Shown here: piece after piece, positions 1 to 8,492 of the stretch | Numbering within the stretch: the first letter of the stretch is position 1 | Layout: each line of letters starts with the position of its first letter | From: a virus | Strand: one strand, 5' to 3' | DNA length: 30,283 bases | IMG/VR virus record: IMGVR_UViG_3300025626_000088 | Span: 1-30,283 of that record | Notes under the pieces: generated by a model | What the model saw: the letters and a program-made list of their open reading frames with translations, nothing else | Told to the model about the DNA's origin: nothing | The model's database searches: none | Position numbers and translations under genes: made by a program

Positions 1-1188
1 GCAACTGCCACCGCAGTTCCATCTATTAACGTTGAAGGTCAACTAACTGGATTCACTACCACCAACCGTGGTAGAGGTTATACTTCAGCACCGACAGTAA
101 CTATTGCTTCACCCGCAGGTAACAATGCTAAGTTTGGCACATCTTCTCTTGATATTATTAGGGGACGTGGTGTTGAAACAACATATAATAAAACAGGGGC
201 AAGTGGTGTAGTCGAAGCATGGGTCTATGTATCAGATCTAATAGACAATAGCATTATGTTCATAACTGGCGGTAATGGTAATGATGACCAAACATATCTC
301 TGGGGTATTGACAGTGTAGGTAGATTGGTGTATAGTAGAGGTAATAACAATGGGGGTGGACTAAACACTCTCACTGGTAACGACATACTATTCACAGAAG
401 GCAACTGGCATCATATATTGATTGCTACTGTGGACACCAACAACATTTTAATCTATTTCGATTTTGATCTCAAACTGGATACTACTCTTGCGGGTGTAAC
501 ATTTGATACAGTAACCACTAATGGTTATGCTGTTGGTTCAACTGCCGCTCGTGAACTTGATGGTGTTCAGTGGAGAACATTAGAAGGATTCATCGATGAG
601 TTCCGTGTACAGGTAGGAACTAAAGCAGAACTTATTGTACCAAGATATGCTACAGTAGGAGATGACCAAACACTAACTACTGTTACTACGGCATATGCTC
701 CTAATAGCACATACGATGCTACACTACAACACTTCGAACCAGTAACTGCCACTGCGAATGCTCTTATTGATGCTAGTGGTGAATTGAGTGGTATTGAACT
801 TACTAACATAGGTCTCTACTATAATACTCCTCCTTCTGTTACAATATCCGCACCGTATACGGGTGGTAACTATAAACGTAATGAAAAAGTTACACAGGTC
901 AACAGTGAGTATACCATAACAGGAGAAGTTGTCAAGTGGTCTGATTCAGATAATGGATTATATCTTGCACACGTTGGAGCAACAGACGGCAAGTTCCATA
1001 CATTCTCTACGACTGGACAGGTAGTTGGTGCAGAGTCAAATGCAGTATACAGTCCAAGTCTTGTAGGAGAATTACAAGAAATACAACAGACTATAATTGC
1101 TGAAACACCACAAGCAAACTTCTTTGATAACTTTGAAGGTGACTTCTTAGACTTCTCAGAAAACAACCCATTTGGAGATGTGTCGTAA
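1..1188 (+). CDS. Virion structural protein, C-terminal part, with LamG-like lectin domain (gp14 neck position)
   Basis: The reading frame is open from base 1, so the true start lies upstream and only the last 395 residues are seen. Residues about 45-150 look like a concanavalin A/LamG jelly-roll: a VEAWVYVSD strand, then GNWHHILIATVD and YFDFDLKLD, typical of lectin-like domains on virion proteins. Two copies of a roughly 37-residue repeat ending in YxxxPxVTIxxP flank this domain (bases 1-114 and 748-855). The C-terminus is acidic and aromatic and ends with an NPFGD-type tail. The stop overlaps the gp15 start (TAATG), and in T4 the gene just before gp15 is the neck protein gp14, whose C-terminus is also acidic and Phe-rich. 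I infer a gp14-like neck protein carrying a glycan-binding domain. A neck-associated fibre or another decoration protein remains possible, because the N-terminus is missing. Confidence 0.6.
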   Translation, partial: ATATAVPSINVEGQLTGFTTTNRGRGYTSAPTVTIASPAGNNAKFGTSSLDIIRGRGVETTYNKTGASGVVEAWVYVSDLIDNSIMFITGGNGNDDQTYLWGIDSVGRLVYSRGNNNGGGLNTLTGNDILFTEGNWHHILIATVDTNNILIYFDFDLKLDTTLAGVTFDTVTTNGYAVGSTAARELDGVQWRTLEGFIDEFRVQVGTKAELIVPRYATVGDDQTLTTVTTAYAPNSTYDATLQHFEPVTATANALIDASGELSGIELTNIGLYYNTPPSVTISAPYTGGNYKRNEKVTQVNSEYTITGEVVKWSDSDNGLYLAHVGATDGKFHTFSTTGQVVGAESNAVYSPSLVGELQEIQQTIIAETPQANFFDNFEGDFLDFSENNPFGDVS

Positions 1189-1961
1189 TGCTCGGTTCAT
1201 GGTTCTATCATAAGAGAGTTCGTACTGCCGTATCGGTATTCGGATCTTTATTCAACAACATTTACGTTTTGCGACAAAACAATGCGGGTGAAACTATCTC
1301 CCAAGTTAAGGTGCCTCTATCATATGCACCTAAGAGATCCTTTATTGAAAGATTAAGTGAGATGCGTAACGGAGAAGAATCCGAACGTAGAGTTGCAATT
1401 AAATTACCACGTATGTCATTTGAGATTACATCTATGACCTATGATCCTGCAAGGCAGTTACCTAAAACAAATAACTTCTCTACAGCAGTTACAGGTAATA
1501 ATAACAAACGCAATCTATTCTATACATCGGTGCCATATGATATTTCATTTGATGTGAACATATATGCCAAGTCTCAAGACGATGCATTACAAATGGTAGA
1601 ACAGATACTACCGTATTTCAATCCACAGTATACGGTGGCAGTTAAACCTTTCGGTTTGACTCACCCAGAGATAAAAGAAGATGTTCCTATATCCTTACAG
1701 GGAGTTTCATTCTCGGATGACTTCGAAGGATCCGTAGGAGACCGTAGAACAATCATTTACACGTTATCGTTTGTAATGAAGATTGCGTTCTATGGGCCAG
1801 ACAGAACACAGGGTGTTATCCGAACAGTTAACAATAACATATATACAATTGGTGCTAGTGATACTTTCCAACTTGCAATGCAGACAACACTGACACCATC
1901 TGGGGTGAGTGCGGATAGTGATTATGGATTTAACCTTGCGTACTTAGATAGTGCCCAGTAA
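1188..1961 (+). CDS. 15: Tail completion and sheath stabilizer protein (gp15-like)
   Basis: The 257-residue product resembles T4 gp15 (272 residues). The N-terminus (FYHKR...GSLFNNIYVLRQ) matches the pattern FYNSSFRR...GDLFSNIQIKRQ that I recall for gp15. A later segment, MVEQILPYFNPQY (about residues 135-147), parallels IVEQILPYFQPHF in gp15. In T4, gp15 forms a hexameric ring at the head-proximal end of the tail, where it stabilises the contracted or extended sheath and joins tail to neck. The gene starts on the last base of the upstream stop and precedes the terminase genes, the order seen in T4 (14-15-16-17). Recognition is from sequence pattern and synteny. Confidence 0.88.
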   Translation: MLGSWFYHKRVRTAVSVFGSLFNNIYVLRQNNAGETISQVKVPLSYAPKRSFIERLSEMRNGEESERRVAIKLPRMSFEITSMTYDPARQLPKTNNFSTAVTGNNNKRNLFYTSVPYDISFDVNIYAKSQDDALQMVEQILPYFNPQYTVAVKPFGLTHPEIKEDVPISLQGVSFSDDFEGSVGDRRTIIYTLSFVMKIAFYGPDRTQGVIRTVNNNIYTIGASDTFQLAMQTTLTPSGVSADSDYGFNLAYLDSAQ

Positions 1962-2037
1962 TTACTCGTTCTATATAAAACGCAAGTACGGTTACTCTCT
2001 ATATAAGAAAGGCAGAATAGTAGATATATTAGTATGA
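1951..2037 (+). CDS. Possible 28-residue basic peptide between gp15 and gp16
   Basis: A short frame opens with GTG at 1951, inside the end of gp15, and stops with TGA at 2035-2037. That stop overlaps the ATG of the next gene in an ATGA junction. The predicted peptide is rich in Tyr, Lys and Arg (for example YIKRKYGYSLYKKGR). The overlaps on both sides are what coupled phage genes show, but the start is GTG, there is no clear ribosome-binding site, and I recognise no family. It may only be a leader that couples gp15 to gp16 translation, or a chance frame. Confidence 0.3.
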   Translation: MPSNYSFYIKRKYGYSLYKKGRIVDILV

Positions 2038-2375
2038 CAGAAAAAAACATTGATAAAGATTATGAAACTTCGAGGGATACCTATAACGATTTGATCGAGA
2101 AGGGTAGAGAATCTCTTGAGTTGATGATAGAGGTGGCACGTGAAAGTGAACACCCCCGTGCATTCGAAGTTCTTTCGGGCATGATCAAAAACATTTCAGA
2201 TGTCAATGACAAACTTATGGATCTTAATAAGAAGTATAAGGATGTCACCAAGGAAGACGATCCCAAGAAACTCGAAGGAACTACCAATAACAATCTATTC
2301 ATTGGATCTACTACCGACTTACAAAGATTATTACAGGATGATGCCAAAGTGATTGACCATGACGATTCAGACTAA
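2034..2375 (+). CDS. 16: Terminase small subunit (gp16-like)
   Basis: The 113-residue product is shorter than T4 gp16 (164 residues). It keeps the central helical part: residues about 20-70 (ESLELMIEVARESEHPRAFE, then SGMIKNISDVNDKLMDLNKKYKD) parallel the T4 helices around the segment with AENADSPRHMEVF. A C-terminal NNLFIGSTTDLQRLL resembles the T4 NATVFMGSPTELMDEI segment. The small terminase forms a ring that recognises DNA ends or concatemers and regulates the large subunit. It sits immediately before the large terminase and overlaps it by 17 bases if the ATG at 2359 is used, consistent with coupled translation. Confidence 0.88.
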   Translation: MTEKNIDKDYETSRDTYNDLIEKGRESLELMIEVARESEHPRAFEVLSGMIKNISDVNDKLMDLNKKYKDVTKEDDPKKLEGTTNNNLFIGSTTDLQRLLQDDAKVIDHDDSD

Positions 2376-3966
2376 AGAGTCCTACTTAGGCAATCCAAAC
2401 GTAAAAAGAGACGGGATAGCAGAAGAGTGGACAAAACAAGATATATTAGAATACCAGAAATGCATGAAAGATCCTGCATACTTTTGTCGTACCTATGTAA
2501 AGGTGGTGCATCTTGACAAAGGACTGGTATCATTTGACCTTTATGACTATCAAGAAAAAATGTTCGAACACTTTGATAAGAATAGGTTTGCTATCGTACT
2601 TGCTTGTAGACAGAGTGGTAAGTCGATATCAAGTGTCGGATACTTACTCTGGTACGCACTATTCCACCCCGAAAAAACAATTGCTATCCTTGCAAACAAA
2701 GGTGCCACTGCACGTGAGATGTTATCAAGGGTTACTCTCATGCTTGAGAATCTCCCCTTCTTCCTACAGCCTGGTACAAAAGCACTTAACAAGGGTAGTA
2801 TTGAGTTTAGTAATAATTCTCGAATTATTGCCAGTGCTACTTCTGGTTCCTCTATTCGTGGTATGTCTGTTAATTTACTTTTTCTCGATGAGTTTGCTTT
2901 TGTTGAAAACGCAACTGAGTTCTATACTTCAACCTATCCAGTTGTATCTTCGGGTAAGGATACGAAAGTTATCATCACATCCACTGCCAACGGAATCGGA
3001 AACCAGTTCGAAAAGATCTGGACAGGGGCAATACAGGGAGTCAACGAATACAAATCATTTAGAGTAGATTGGTGGGATGTTCCTGGCCGTGATGAGAAAT
3101 GGAAAGCAGAAACAATATCTAATACATCTCAGTTACAGTTTGACCAAGAGTTTGGTAATACCTTCTTTGGGACTGGGGACACACTAATAAACGCAGAGAC
3201 TTTAATGGGTCTACGTGGTCGTAATCCTCACAGAATACTTGAATCTGGGGATGCTTTATGTTACAGTGAACCCGTTAAGGATCACGAATACATCATGACA
3301 GTTGACGTATCGAAGGGAAGAGGACAGGATTATTCCACGTTTAACGTGATCGATATTACGGAACGACCATTCAAGCAGGTGTTGACGTATCGCAACAATA
3401 CTATTTCTCCCTTGCTCTTTCCTAATATTATATATAAGTATGCGAATCTCTACAACGAGGCATGGGTTGTTGTTGAGGCAAATGATCAAGGAACTGTAGT
3501 TTGTAATGGACTGTATTATGATTTGGAGTATGAAAACCTTCACACATCTTCCGCAGTAAAAGCAAACGCACTTGGTATCGAGATAAACCGCAAGACTAAA
3601 AGACTTGGGTGTTCGTCTATTAAAGATATACTTGAGAGTAATAAATTAGAAATATATGATGAGAATACTATACTTGAGATCTCTACCTTTGTTGGTAAGG
3701 GACAATCATATCAAGCATCTGACGGCAACCATGATGACCTAATGATGAACTTGGTTATGTTTGGATACTTTGTATCTACTCAATTCTTTGCTGATATGAC
3801 AGACATCAATCTAAAGCAGATGATGTTTGAAGAAAAGATGCAAGCGATTAAGGACGATGTACTACCCTTCGGTGTTATTGACGATGGGATAGATGATGGA
3901 TTAATAACAGAAGGTGAGTTCAAAGGGTGGCATTCGATAGACACTGTCGGTGACCGTGAATTCTAA
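2359..3966 (+). CDS. 17: Terminase large subunit, packaging ATPase and nuclease (gp17-like)
   Basis: The ATP-driven motor protein that packages DNA into the prohead and cuts the concatemer. From ATG 2359 the product has 535 residues (T4 gp17: 610). An in-frame TTG at 2353 would add two residues, but I prefer ATG. Visible motifs are a Walker A-like ACRQSGKS near residue 83, a Walker B LLFLDEF near 175, and a coupling motif TSTANG near 208. The RNase H-like nuclease part carries TVDVSKGRGQDYS, EANDQGT and GNHDDLMMN, which supply the acidic metal ligands. It overlaps gp16 and is followed by a gap with a late promoter. Identification is very secure. Confidence 0.97.
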   Translation: MTIQTKESYLGNPNVKRDGIAEEWTKQDILEYQKCMKDPAYFCRTYVKVVHLDKGLVSFDLYDYQEKMFEHFDKNRFAIVLACRQSGKSISSVGYLLWYALFHPEKTIAILANKGATAREMLSRVTLMLENLPFFLQPGTKALNKGSIEFSNNSRIIASATSGSSIRGMSVNLLFLDEFAFVENATEFYTSTYPVVSSGKDTKVIITSTANGIGNQFEKIWTGAIQGVNEYKSFRVDWWDVPGRDEKWKAETISNTSQLQFDQEFGNTFFGTGDTLINAETLMGLRGRNPHRILESGDALCYSEPVKDHEYIMTVDVSKGRGQDYSTFNVIDITERPFKQVLTYRNNTISPLLFPNIIYKYANLYNEAWVVVEANDQGTVVCNGLYYDLEYENLHTSSAVKANALGIEINRKTKRLGCSSIKDILESNKLEIYDENTILEISTFVGKGQSYQASDGNHDDLMMNLVMFGYFVSTQFFADMTDINLKQMMFEEKMQAIKDDVLPFGVIDDGIDDGLITEGEFKGWHSIDTVGDREF

Positions 3967-3979
3967 AGATAACGATTGT

Positions 3980-3987
3980 TATAAATA
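3980..3987 (+). promoter_or_regulatory. T4-type late promoter box upstream of gp18
   Basis: TATAAATA, the consensus recognised by gp55-containing RNA polymerase in T4-like phages, sits in the 91-base gap between gp17 and gp18, about 70 bases before the gp18 start. It is expected to drive the tail sheath, tube and following structural genes late. An 8-mer this AT-rich also occurs by chance; the intergenic position before a highly expressed structural gene is what supports it. Confidence 0.75.
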
Positions 3988-4057
3988 TAAGTATTGAGAT
4001 TATCCGTATTATGCTTAACTTATAATTCGACAACGAATAAAATAAAAGGAAAATGTT

Positions 4058-5875
4058 ATGGCTGTTAAACCTGCTTCTCCTCGGATCAATATCAGTGAGA
4101 TTGACAAGACGGCAATAGTGCCGGCTGTTGGTTCTTCTGGTGGTGGTTTCGTAGGAAATTTCCGTTGGGGCCCCGTGCACGAAAGAACTTTGATCGCCGA
4201 TGAGACTGGTCTGGTTACTACGTTCGCAAGTCCAAACGACACGAACTCAGTGGATTTTCATTCCGCTGCGTATTTTTTAAAATACTCACAAACACTACAA
4301 GTAGCACGTGAAGTAGGCGCAGGGGCACAAAATGCTCACAGTGCAACTACTACACTTAATGACTCCGCAGGGGGAACTCGATTACTTGTAAATAACCTCG
4401 CACATTGGGAAGATACTGTTTCTTCTGCTGTAGGTGAAGGTGCTTCTAAACTCTCATCTGGTACTTGGATTGCAAAATATCCAGGCGTACTTGGAGATGC
4501 TTTAACTGTATCTTTCTGTCCTGCTTCTGATTCTGCCGCTGCAGAACACTTCACTGGTTGGGCATATGCCTCAAACTTTGATGGGAAGCCTGGAACATCA
4601 TCTTATGCAAGTAAAAACGGTGCATCAAACGATGAAGTACACGTAGTGGTCTTAGACCGTACTGGTGATATTTCTGGAACTCCAGGCTCTGTCCTTGAGA
4701 AGTTTGAATATCTTTCTGTTGCTAAAGGCGCACTTACTCCAGATAACTCACCTAACTATATCGCAGACGTATTGAATTCAAATTCACAATACATCTGGTC
4801 TGGTTACTTCGGTGACGATAGTGCATTCGGTGGTTCTGCATTGAACCTCGACAGTGCCGCTGGTTGGGGAACCGTTCCATCTTTGGACGCTGCCCGAAAC
4901 TACGGTTTAGGTGTTGCTCTTACTGACGCAGTAATGACTACTAACTTAGGTGGTGGACATGACGGTGCAACTCTTGGTAATTCTGATTTCTTAGCAGGTT
5001 ACGACCTCTTCGAAGACAAACTTACTACAGAGATTGACTTCCTAATCGCTCCTTCTTATGGTACTGCCTCTAACGGTGCAACAATTGTAAATGACTTAAC
5101 GTCCATTGCAACTGACCGTAAGGATTGTATCGTAGTAGCATCTGTGGACAAGAATGGTGTTGTGGGTAAAACTAACAGTCAACAATCAGCAAACGCAGTA
5201 ACTTTCGTTGACGGATTAACAAAGTCTTCTTACTTGGTTGTAGATAACAACTACTTAAAAGTCTTTGATAAGTATAACGACAAATACATCAATATACCTG
5301 CATGTTCAAGTACAGCAGGATTGATGGCGGCAAGTGATATTATCGCAGACCCATGGTATTCACCTGCGGGTCAGAGACGTGGTAACTATCGTGGTGTTAC
5401 TGACATCATTGCCAACCCAAACCAAACCCAACGTGATCTACTGTATAAAGCAGGTGTTAACCCAATTGCCAATATTCCTGGCTCTGGATTGATTCTGTTT
5501 GGTGATAAAACGTTGGAAAGCAGACCTTCTGCATTTGACCGTATTAACGTACGTAGATTGTTCATTGCAATCGAGAAGTCAATTGGTGAAGCTGCTAAAA
5601 ATGTAATGTTTGAATTCAATGACGAGTTTACTCGTGCAGAGTTTACAAACATTGTAGAACCTTTCCTCAGACGAGTAAAAGGTCGAAGAGGTATTACTGA
5701 CTTTAGAGTTGTATGTGATGACACAAACAACAATCAAGAAGTAATTGACAATAACCAATTCGTGGCAAACATCTTTGTGAAACCTGCACGTTCTATCAAC
5801 TTCGTTCAATTGAACTTTGTTGCTGTTAGAACTGGTGTAGACTTCGAAGAGATTGTTGGCACGGTAGGCGCATAA
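4058..5875 (+). CDS. 18: Tail sheath protein (gp18-like)
   Basis: The 605-residue product (T4 gp18: 659) is the contractile sheath subunit. The N-terminus MAVKPASPRINISEID and the following VGNFRWGPVHERTLI segment are typical of T4-type sheaths. The C-terminal third carries the conserved sheath core: NPIANIPGSGLILFGDKT, RINVRRLFIAIEKSI and FEFNDEFTRAEF. A strong ribosome-binding site (AAAGGA) precedes the ATG. It is followed by the tail tube gene after 11 bases, the invariant sheath-tube pair of contractile phages. The middle, more variable part should form the surface-exposed domains. Confidence 0.96.
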   Translation: MAVKPASPRINISEIDKTAIVPAVGSSGGGFVGNFRWGPVHERTLIADETGLVTTFASPNDTNSVDFHSAAYFLKYSQTLQVAREVGAGAQNAHSATTTLNDSAGGTRLLVNNLAHWEDTVSSAVGEGASKLSSGTWIAKYPGVLGDALTVSFCPASDSAAAEHFTGWAYASNFDGKPGTSSYASKNGASNDEVHVVVLDRTGDISGTPGSVLEKFEYLSVAKGALTPDNSPNYIADVLNSNSQYIWSGYFGDDSAFGGSALNLDSAAGWGTVPSLDAARNYGLGVALTDAVMTTNLGGGHDGATLGNSDFLAGYDLFEDKLTTEIDFLIAPSYGTASNGATIVNDLTSIATDRKDCIVVASVDKNGVVGKTNSQQSANAVTFVDGLTKSSYLVVDNNYLKVFDKYNDKYINIPACSSTAGLMAASDIIADPWYSPAGQRRGNYRGVTDIIANPNQTQRDLLYKAGVNPIANIPGSGLILFGDKTLESRPSAFDRINVRRLFIAIEKSIGEAAKNVMFEFNDEFTRAEFTNIVEPFLRRVKGRRGITDFRVVCDDTNNNQEVIDNNQFVANIFVKPARSINFVQLNFVAVRTGVDFEEIVGTVGA

Positions 5876-5886
5876 GGAGATTAGAC

Positions 5887-6414
5887 ATGGCAATTTTAGG
5901 TGTAGATGATTTTAAATCTAAACTCAAAGGTGGTGGCGCACGTCCTAACCTCTTCAACTGTAAGGTAAACTTCCCTGCATATGCTTTGGGTGATGCTGAA
6001 TTAACATCATTCATGGTAAAGGGTGCTCAACTTCCTGCTTCAACTGTAGCTCCAGTTATAGTACCATTCCGTGGTAGGCAATTGAAGATCGCTGGTGACA
6101 GAACATTCGAAGAGTGGACTGTAACAGTGATTAACGATACAGGTTTTGAGGTACGTGATGCAATGGAACGGTGGATGAACGGAATCAATTCTCATAACGA
6201 GAATACTGGTTTCAATGATCCTGCTGAATATCAGACCGACCTATCCGTTGATCAGTTAGACAAAGACGGACTCGTAATTAAAACTTACGCATTCCGTTCG
6301 TGCTTCCCAACCAACATTACTGCAATTGATCTTAACTACGACACTGTCGATACTATCGAAGAGTTCCAAGTTACGTTCCAAGTACAGTACTGGGAGTCAA
6401 GTACAACCAGTTAA
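5887..6414 (+). CDS. 19: Tail tube protein (gp19-like)
   Basis: The 175-residue product is the size of T4 gp19 (163 residues) and follows the sheath gene, as in all T4-like phages. The N-terminal half contains RPNLFNCKVNFP and a beta-rich MVKGAQLPASTVAPVIVPFRGRQLKIAGDRTFEEWTV segment (shown here only as a run of motifs: GAQLPAS, PFRGRQLK, TFEEWTV), typical of the tube fold. It ends with FQVTFQVQYWE. Hexameric rings stack into the tube that conducts DNA. AGGAG lies just upstream of the start. A terminator-like hairpin follows. Confidence 0.95.
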   Translation: MAILGVDDFKSKLKGGGARPNLFNCKVNFPAYALGDAELTSFMVKGAQLPASTVAPVIVPFRGRQLKIAGDRTFEEWTVTVINDTGFEVRDAMERWMNGINSHNENTGFNDPAEYQTDLSVDQLDKDGLVIKTYAFRSCFPTNITAIDLNYDTVDTIEEFQVTFQVQYWESSTTS

Positions 6415-6420
6415 TGGTTG

Positions 6421-6428
6421 ACTAAATA
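6421..6428 (+). promoter_or_regulatory. Weak candidate late promoter before gp20
   Basis: ACTAAATA matches 6 of 8 positions of TATAAATA and contains CTAAATA, a form reported for late promoters of T4-like cyanophages. With the T4 geometry (box at -13 to -6) transcription would begin at about 6434, at the foot of the hairpin described next. Support is limited to position and partial match. Confidence 0.35.
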
Positions 6429-6432
6429 TATG

Positions 6433-6456
6433 CGTAGGGGGGATTTTCCCCCTACG
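6433..6456 (+). terminator. GC-rich hairpin between gp19 and gp20
   Basis: A perfect 9-bp stem (CGTAGGGGG with CCCCCTACG) around the loop GATTTT, followed by TATTATTTTAATTT. It looks like a rho-independent terminator after the tube gene, although the U tract is interrupted. It could also be the 5' hairpin of a late gp20 transcript. Confidence 0.6.
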
Positions 6457-6482
6457 TATTATTTTAATTTGAAGGTAAGGAT

Positions 6483-8000
6483 ATGGCAGACGATAACAAT
6501 AGCATAATGAAACTCTTTGGTTTCGAACTTGTTCGTTCTAAGAACAAGGACGCAGGTAAAGATAATGAAAAACTCCCATCAATCGTCCCAAAGACGGATG
6601 ACGATGGTGCGGGTTATGTTACTGCGTCTGGTAGTCACTATGGTCAATACATTGACATAAATGGTGACAATGCTAAAGACAATGCTGAGATGATCATGAA
6701 GTATCGTGGTGTCGCAACTCATCCAGAAGTTGACGCCGCAATCGAAGACATTGTAAACGAATCCATTAGTGGATCTGAGAACGAAGCACCTGTTCTCATA
6801 AATCTTGACGGTGTAGAAACTTCTGATAAGATCAAGAAGTTAATGACAGAAGAGTTCGACAACATTTGTGGTATGTTGAACTTCAACGAATTAGGTCACG
6901 ACATATATAGATCGTGGTATGTGGATGGACGTTTGGTTCACCACCTTGTAGTAAACGAAGGTAATATGAAAGCAGGGATCCAAGAGATCCGACCTATTGA
7001 TGCTACTAAGATACGTAAAGTAAAAGAAGTAAAGTATAAGAAGGATAACAGGACTGGTGCGAAGGTTGTAGACAAGACAGAAGAGTTCTACGTATTCCAA
7101 GAAAAGAATCAGACACAGTCGGCAGTTAAGTTAACACCAGATTCAGTATCATATGTTACATCTGGTTTGACAGATCCTTCACGTAAGAGTGTAGTCTCTT
7201 ACCTGCATAAAGCAATTAAACCCATCAACCAGTTGCGTATGATGGAAGACAGTCTGGTGATTTATCGTCTCGCACGTGCACCAGAACGTAGAATCTTTTA
7301 TATAGATGTTGGTAACTTACCTGCAAACAAAGCAGAACAACATATGAAAGAGATCCAGACTCGTTATCGTAACAAGTTAGTATACGATGCAAGTACTGGT
7401 AATTTAAAAGATGACCGTAAGCATATGAGTATGCTTGAAGATTTCTGGTTACCACGTAGAGAAGGTGGAAGAGGTACTGAGATTAGTACACTACCTGGCG
7501 GTGATAACCTTGGACAGATAGACGATATTGTCTACTTCCAGAAGAGACTGTATCGTTCATTGAACGTACCTATTGCTCGTTTGGAGCAAGAGACGCAGTT
7601 TAGTCTTGGTAGAAGTACTGAGATTAGCAGGGACGAAGTGAAGTTCCAGAAGTTTATCGACAGATTACGTAAACGTTTCTCAACAATGTTTACTAATATT
7701 CTGAAGAAACAACTTATACTGAAGGGTATTATCACCCCCGAAGACTGGCAGACATGGAAGAATGATATTCAGATTGATTTCATCCGTGACAATCACTTCA
7801 CCGAATTAAAGGATTCTGAGTTACTTAGAGAAAGACTAAGTACTCTTGATCAGTTAAGTCAATACGTTGGTGAATACTTCTCACGTGAGTGGGTTATGAA
7901 GAACGTAATGATGATGTCCGAAGAGGATATCGAAACAATGAAGGATCAAGTCGAGGCAGAGAATGCCAAGGGTGGATCCGATGAAGAAGAAGAATACTAA
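6483..8000 (+). CDS. 20: Portal vertex protein (gp20-like)
   Basis: The 505-residue product (T4 gp20: 524) forms the dodecameric portal through which DNA enters and to which the neck attaches. Recognisable parts are YRGVATHPEVDAAIEDIVNE, KQLILKGIITPEDW and the highly conserved LPGGDNLGQIDDIVYFQKRLY region, followed by SLNVPIARLEQE and FSLGRSTEISRDEVKF. The C-terminus is acidic. It opens the 20-67-68-21-22-23 prohead module in the same order as T4. A GAAGGTAAGG stretch upstream of the ATG supplies the ribosome-binding site. Confidence 0.97.
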   Translation: MADDNNSIMKLFGFELVRSKNKDAGKDNEKLPSIVPKTDDDGAGYVTASGSHYGQYIDINGDNAKDNAEMIMKYRGVATHPEVDAAIEDIVNESISGSENEAPVLINLDGVETSDKIKKLMTEEFDNICGMLNFNELGHDIYRSWYVDGRLVHHLVVNEGNMKAGIQEIRPIDATKIRKVKEVKYKKDNRTGAKVVDKTEEFYVFQEKNQTQSAVKLTPDSVSYVTSGLTDPSRKSVVSYLHKAIKPINQLRMMEDSLVIYRLARAPERRIFYIDVGNLPANKAEQHMKEIQTRYRNKLVYDASTGNLKDDRKHMSMLEDFWLPRREGGRGTEISTLPGGDNLGQIDDIVYFQKRLYRSLNVPIARLEQETQFSLGRSTEISRDEVKFQKFIDRLRKRFSTMFTNILKKQLILKGIITPEDWQTWKNDIQIDFIRDNHFTELKDSELLRERLSTLDQLSQYVGEYFSREWVMKNVMMMSEEDIETMKDQVEAENAKGGSDEEEEY

Positions 8001-8101
8001 TGAGTTACAGAGATTACGTAGCACAGCATAGTGATTTAAACTGGGACGGTCAAGAAGACCGTTTCGATGACTTTGAGAAAGTAGGAGAAAACGATGAGTG
8101 A
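8000..8101 (+). CDS. Hypothetical 33-residue acidic peptide between gp20 and gp67
   Basis: ATG at 8000 overlaps the gp20 stop (TAATG), and the frame ends with TGA at 8099-8101, eight bases into the next gene. The peptide begins MSYRDYVAQHSDLNWDGQ and is acidic and aromatic. Tight overlaps on both sides suggest a translated, coupled small gene in the prohead module. I recognise no family; a role in the prohead core is only a guess from position. Confidence 0.5.
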   Translation: MSYRDYVAQHSDLNWDGQEDRFDDFEKVGENDE

Positions 8102-8420
8102 AGTAGAAAATAACGAAGAAGTAGCAGTAGACGCAGAAGCACTTAATGTAGGTAACATTGATAGTTTTATCGATGCTATTGCACAGCAAAACTTCAACCG
8201 TGCTAAAGAGCACTTTGATAATGTCTTAGGTGACAAGATGAATGATGCTTTAGAAGCAGAAAGGTTGTCTGTTGCTGACACTATCTTTAATGATGCACCA
8301 GAAGAACCAGAAATGGATCTTGATGATGCAGATGACGCATTTGACGATGACGAGACTGTAGAAGTCGAAGTAGTAGACGAAGAAGATGACGTTGTTGTAG
8401 ACGAAGTTGACGAGGATTAA
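8094..8420 (+). CDS. 67: Prohead core protein (gp67-like, PIP precursor)
   Basis: A 108-residue product with a helical N-terminal half (SFIDAIAQQNFNRAKEHFD, then NDALEAERLSVADTIF) and an extremely Asp/Glu-rich C-terminal tail. T4 gp67 has the same layout: a short helical part (IEAIKSNDLVAARKLF...EEKIALARNFL) followed by an acidic tail. Gp67 is an internal scaffold component that gp21 later cuts to peptides. Its position directly after gp20 agrees with T4. The start ATG overlaps the preceding small frame. Confidence 0.8.
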   Translation: MSEVENNEEVAVDAEALNVGNIDSFIDAIAQQNFNRAKEHFDNVLGDKMNDALEAERLSVADTIFNDAPEEPEMDLDDADDAFDDDETVEVEVVDEEDDVVVDEVDED

Positions 8421-8448
8421 ATTAATTCTCTGTTAAGATATTTATTTG

Positions 8449-8456
8449 TATAAATA
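8449..8456 (+). promoter_or_regulatory. T4-type late promoter box before the gp68-like gene
   Basis: TATAAATA lies in the 72-base gap after gp67, 37 bases before the next start. It probably drives the 68-21-22-23 group late. The intergenic position supports it. Confidence 0.7.
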
Positions 8457-8492
8457 ACTGTATAACTTTTAATTAAAACAAGTAATTAATAT

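Noticed and set aside
2513-3067. Long alternative + strand frame inside gp17
   Set aside because: It lies wholly within the well-supported terminase frame, is leucine-rich low-complexity, and has no ribosome-binding site.
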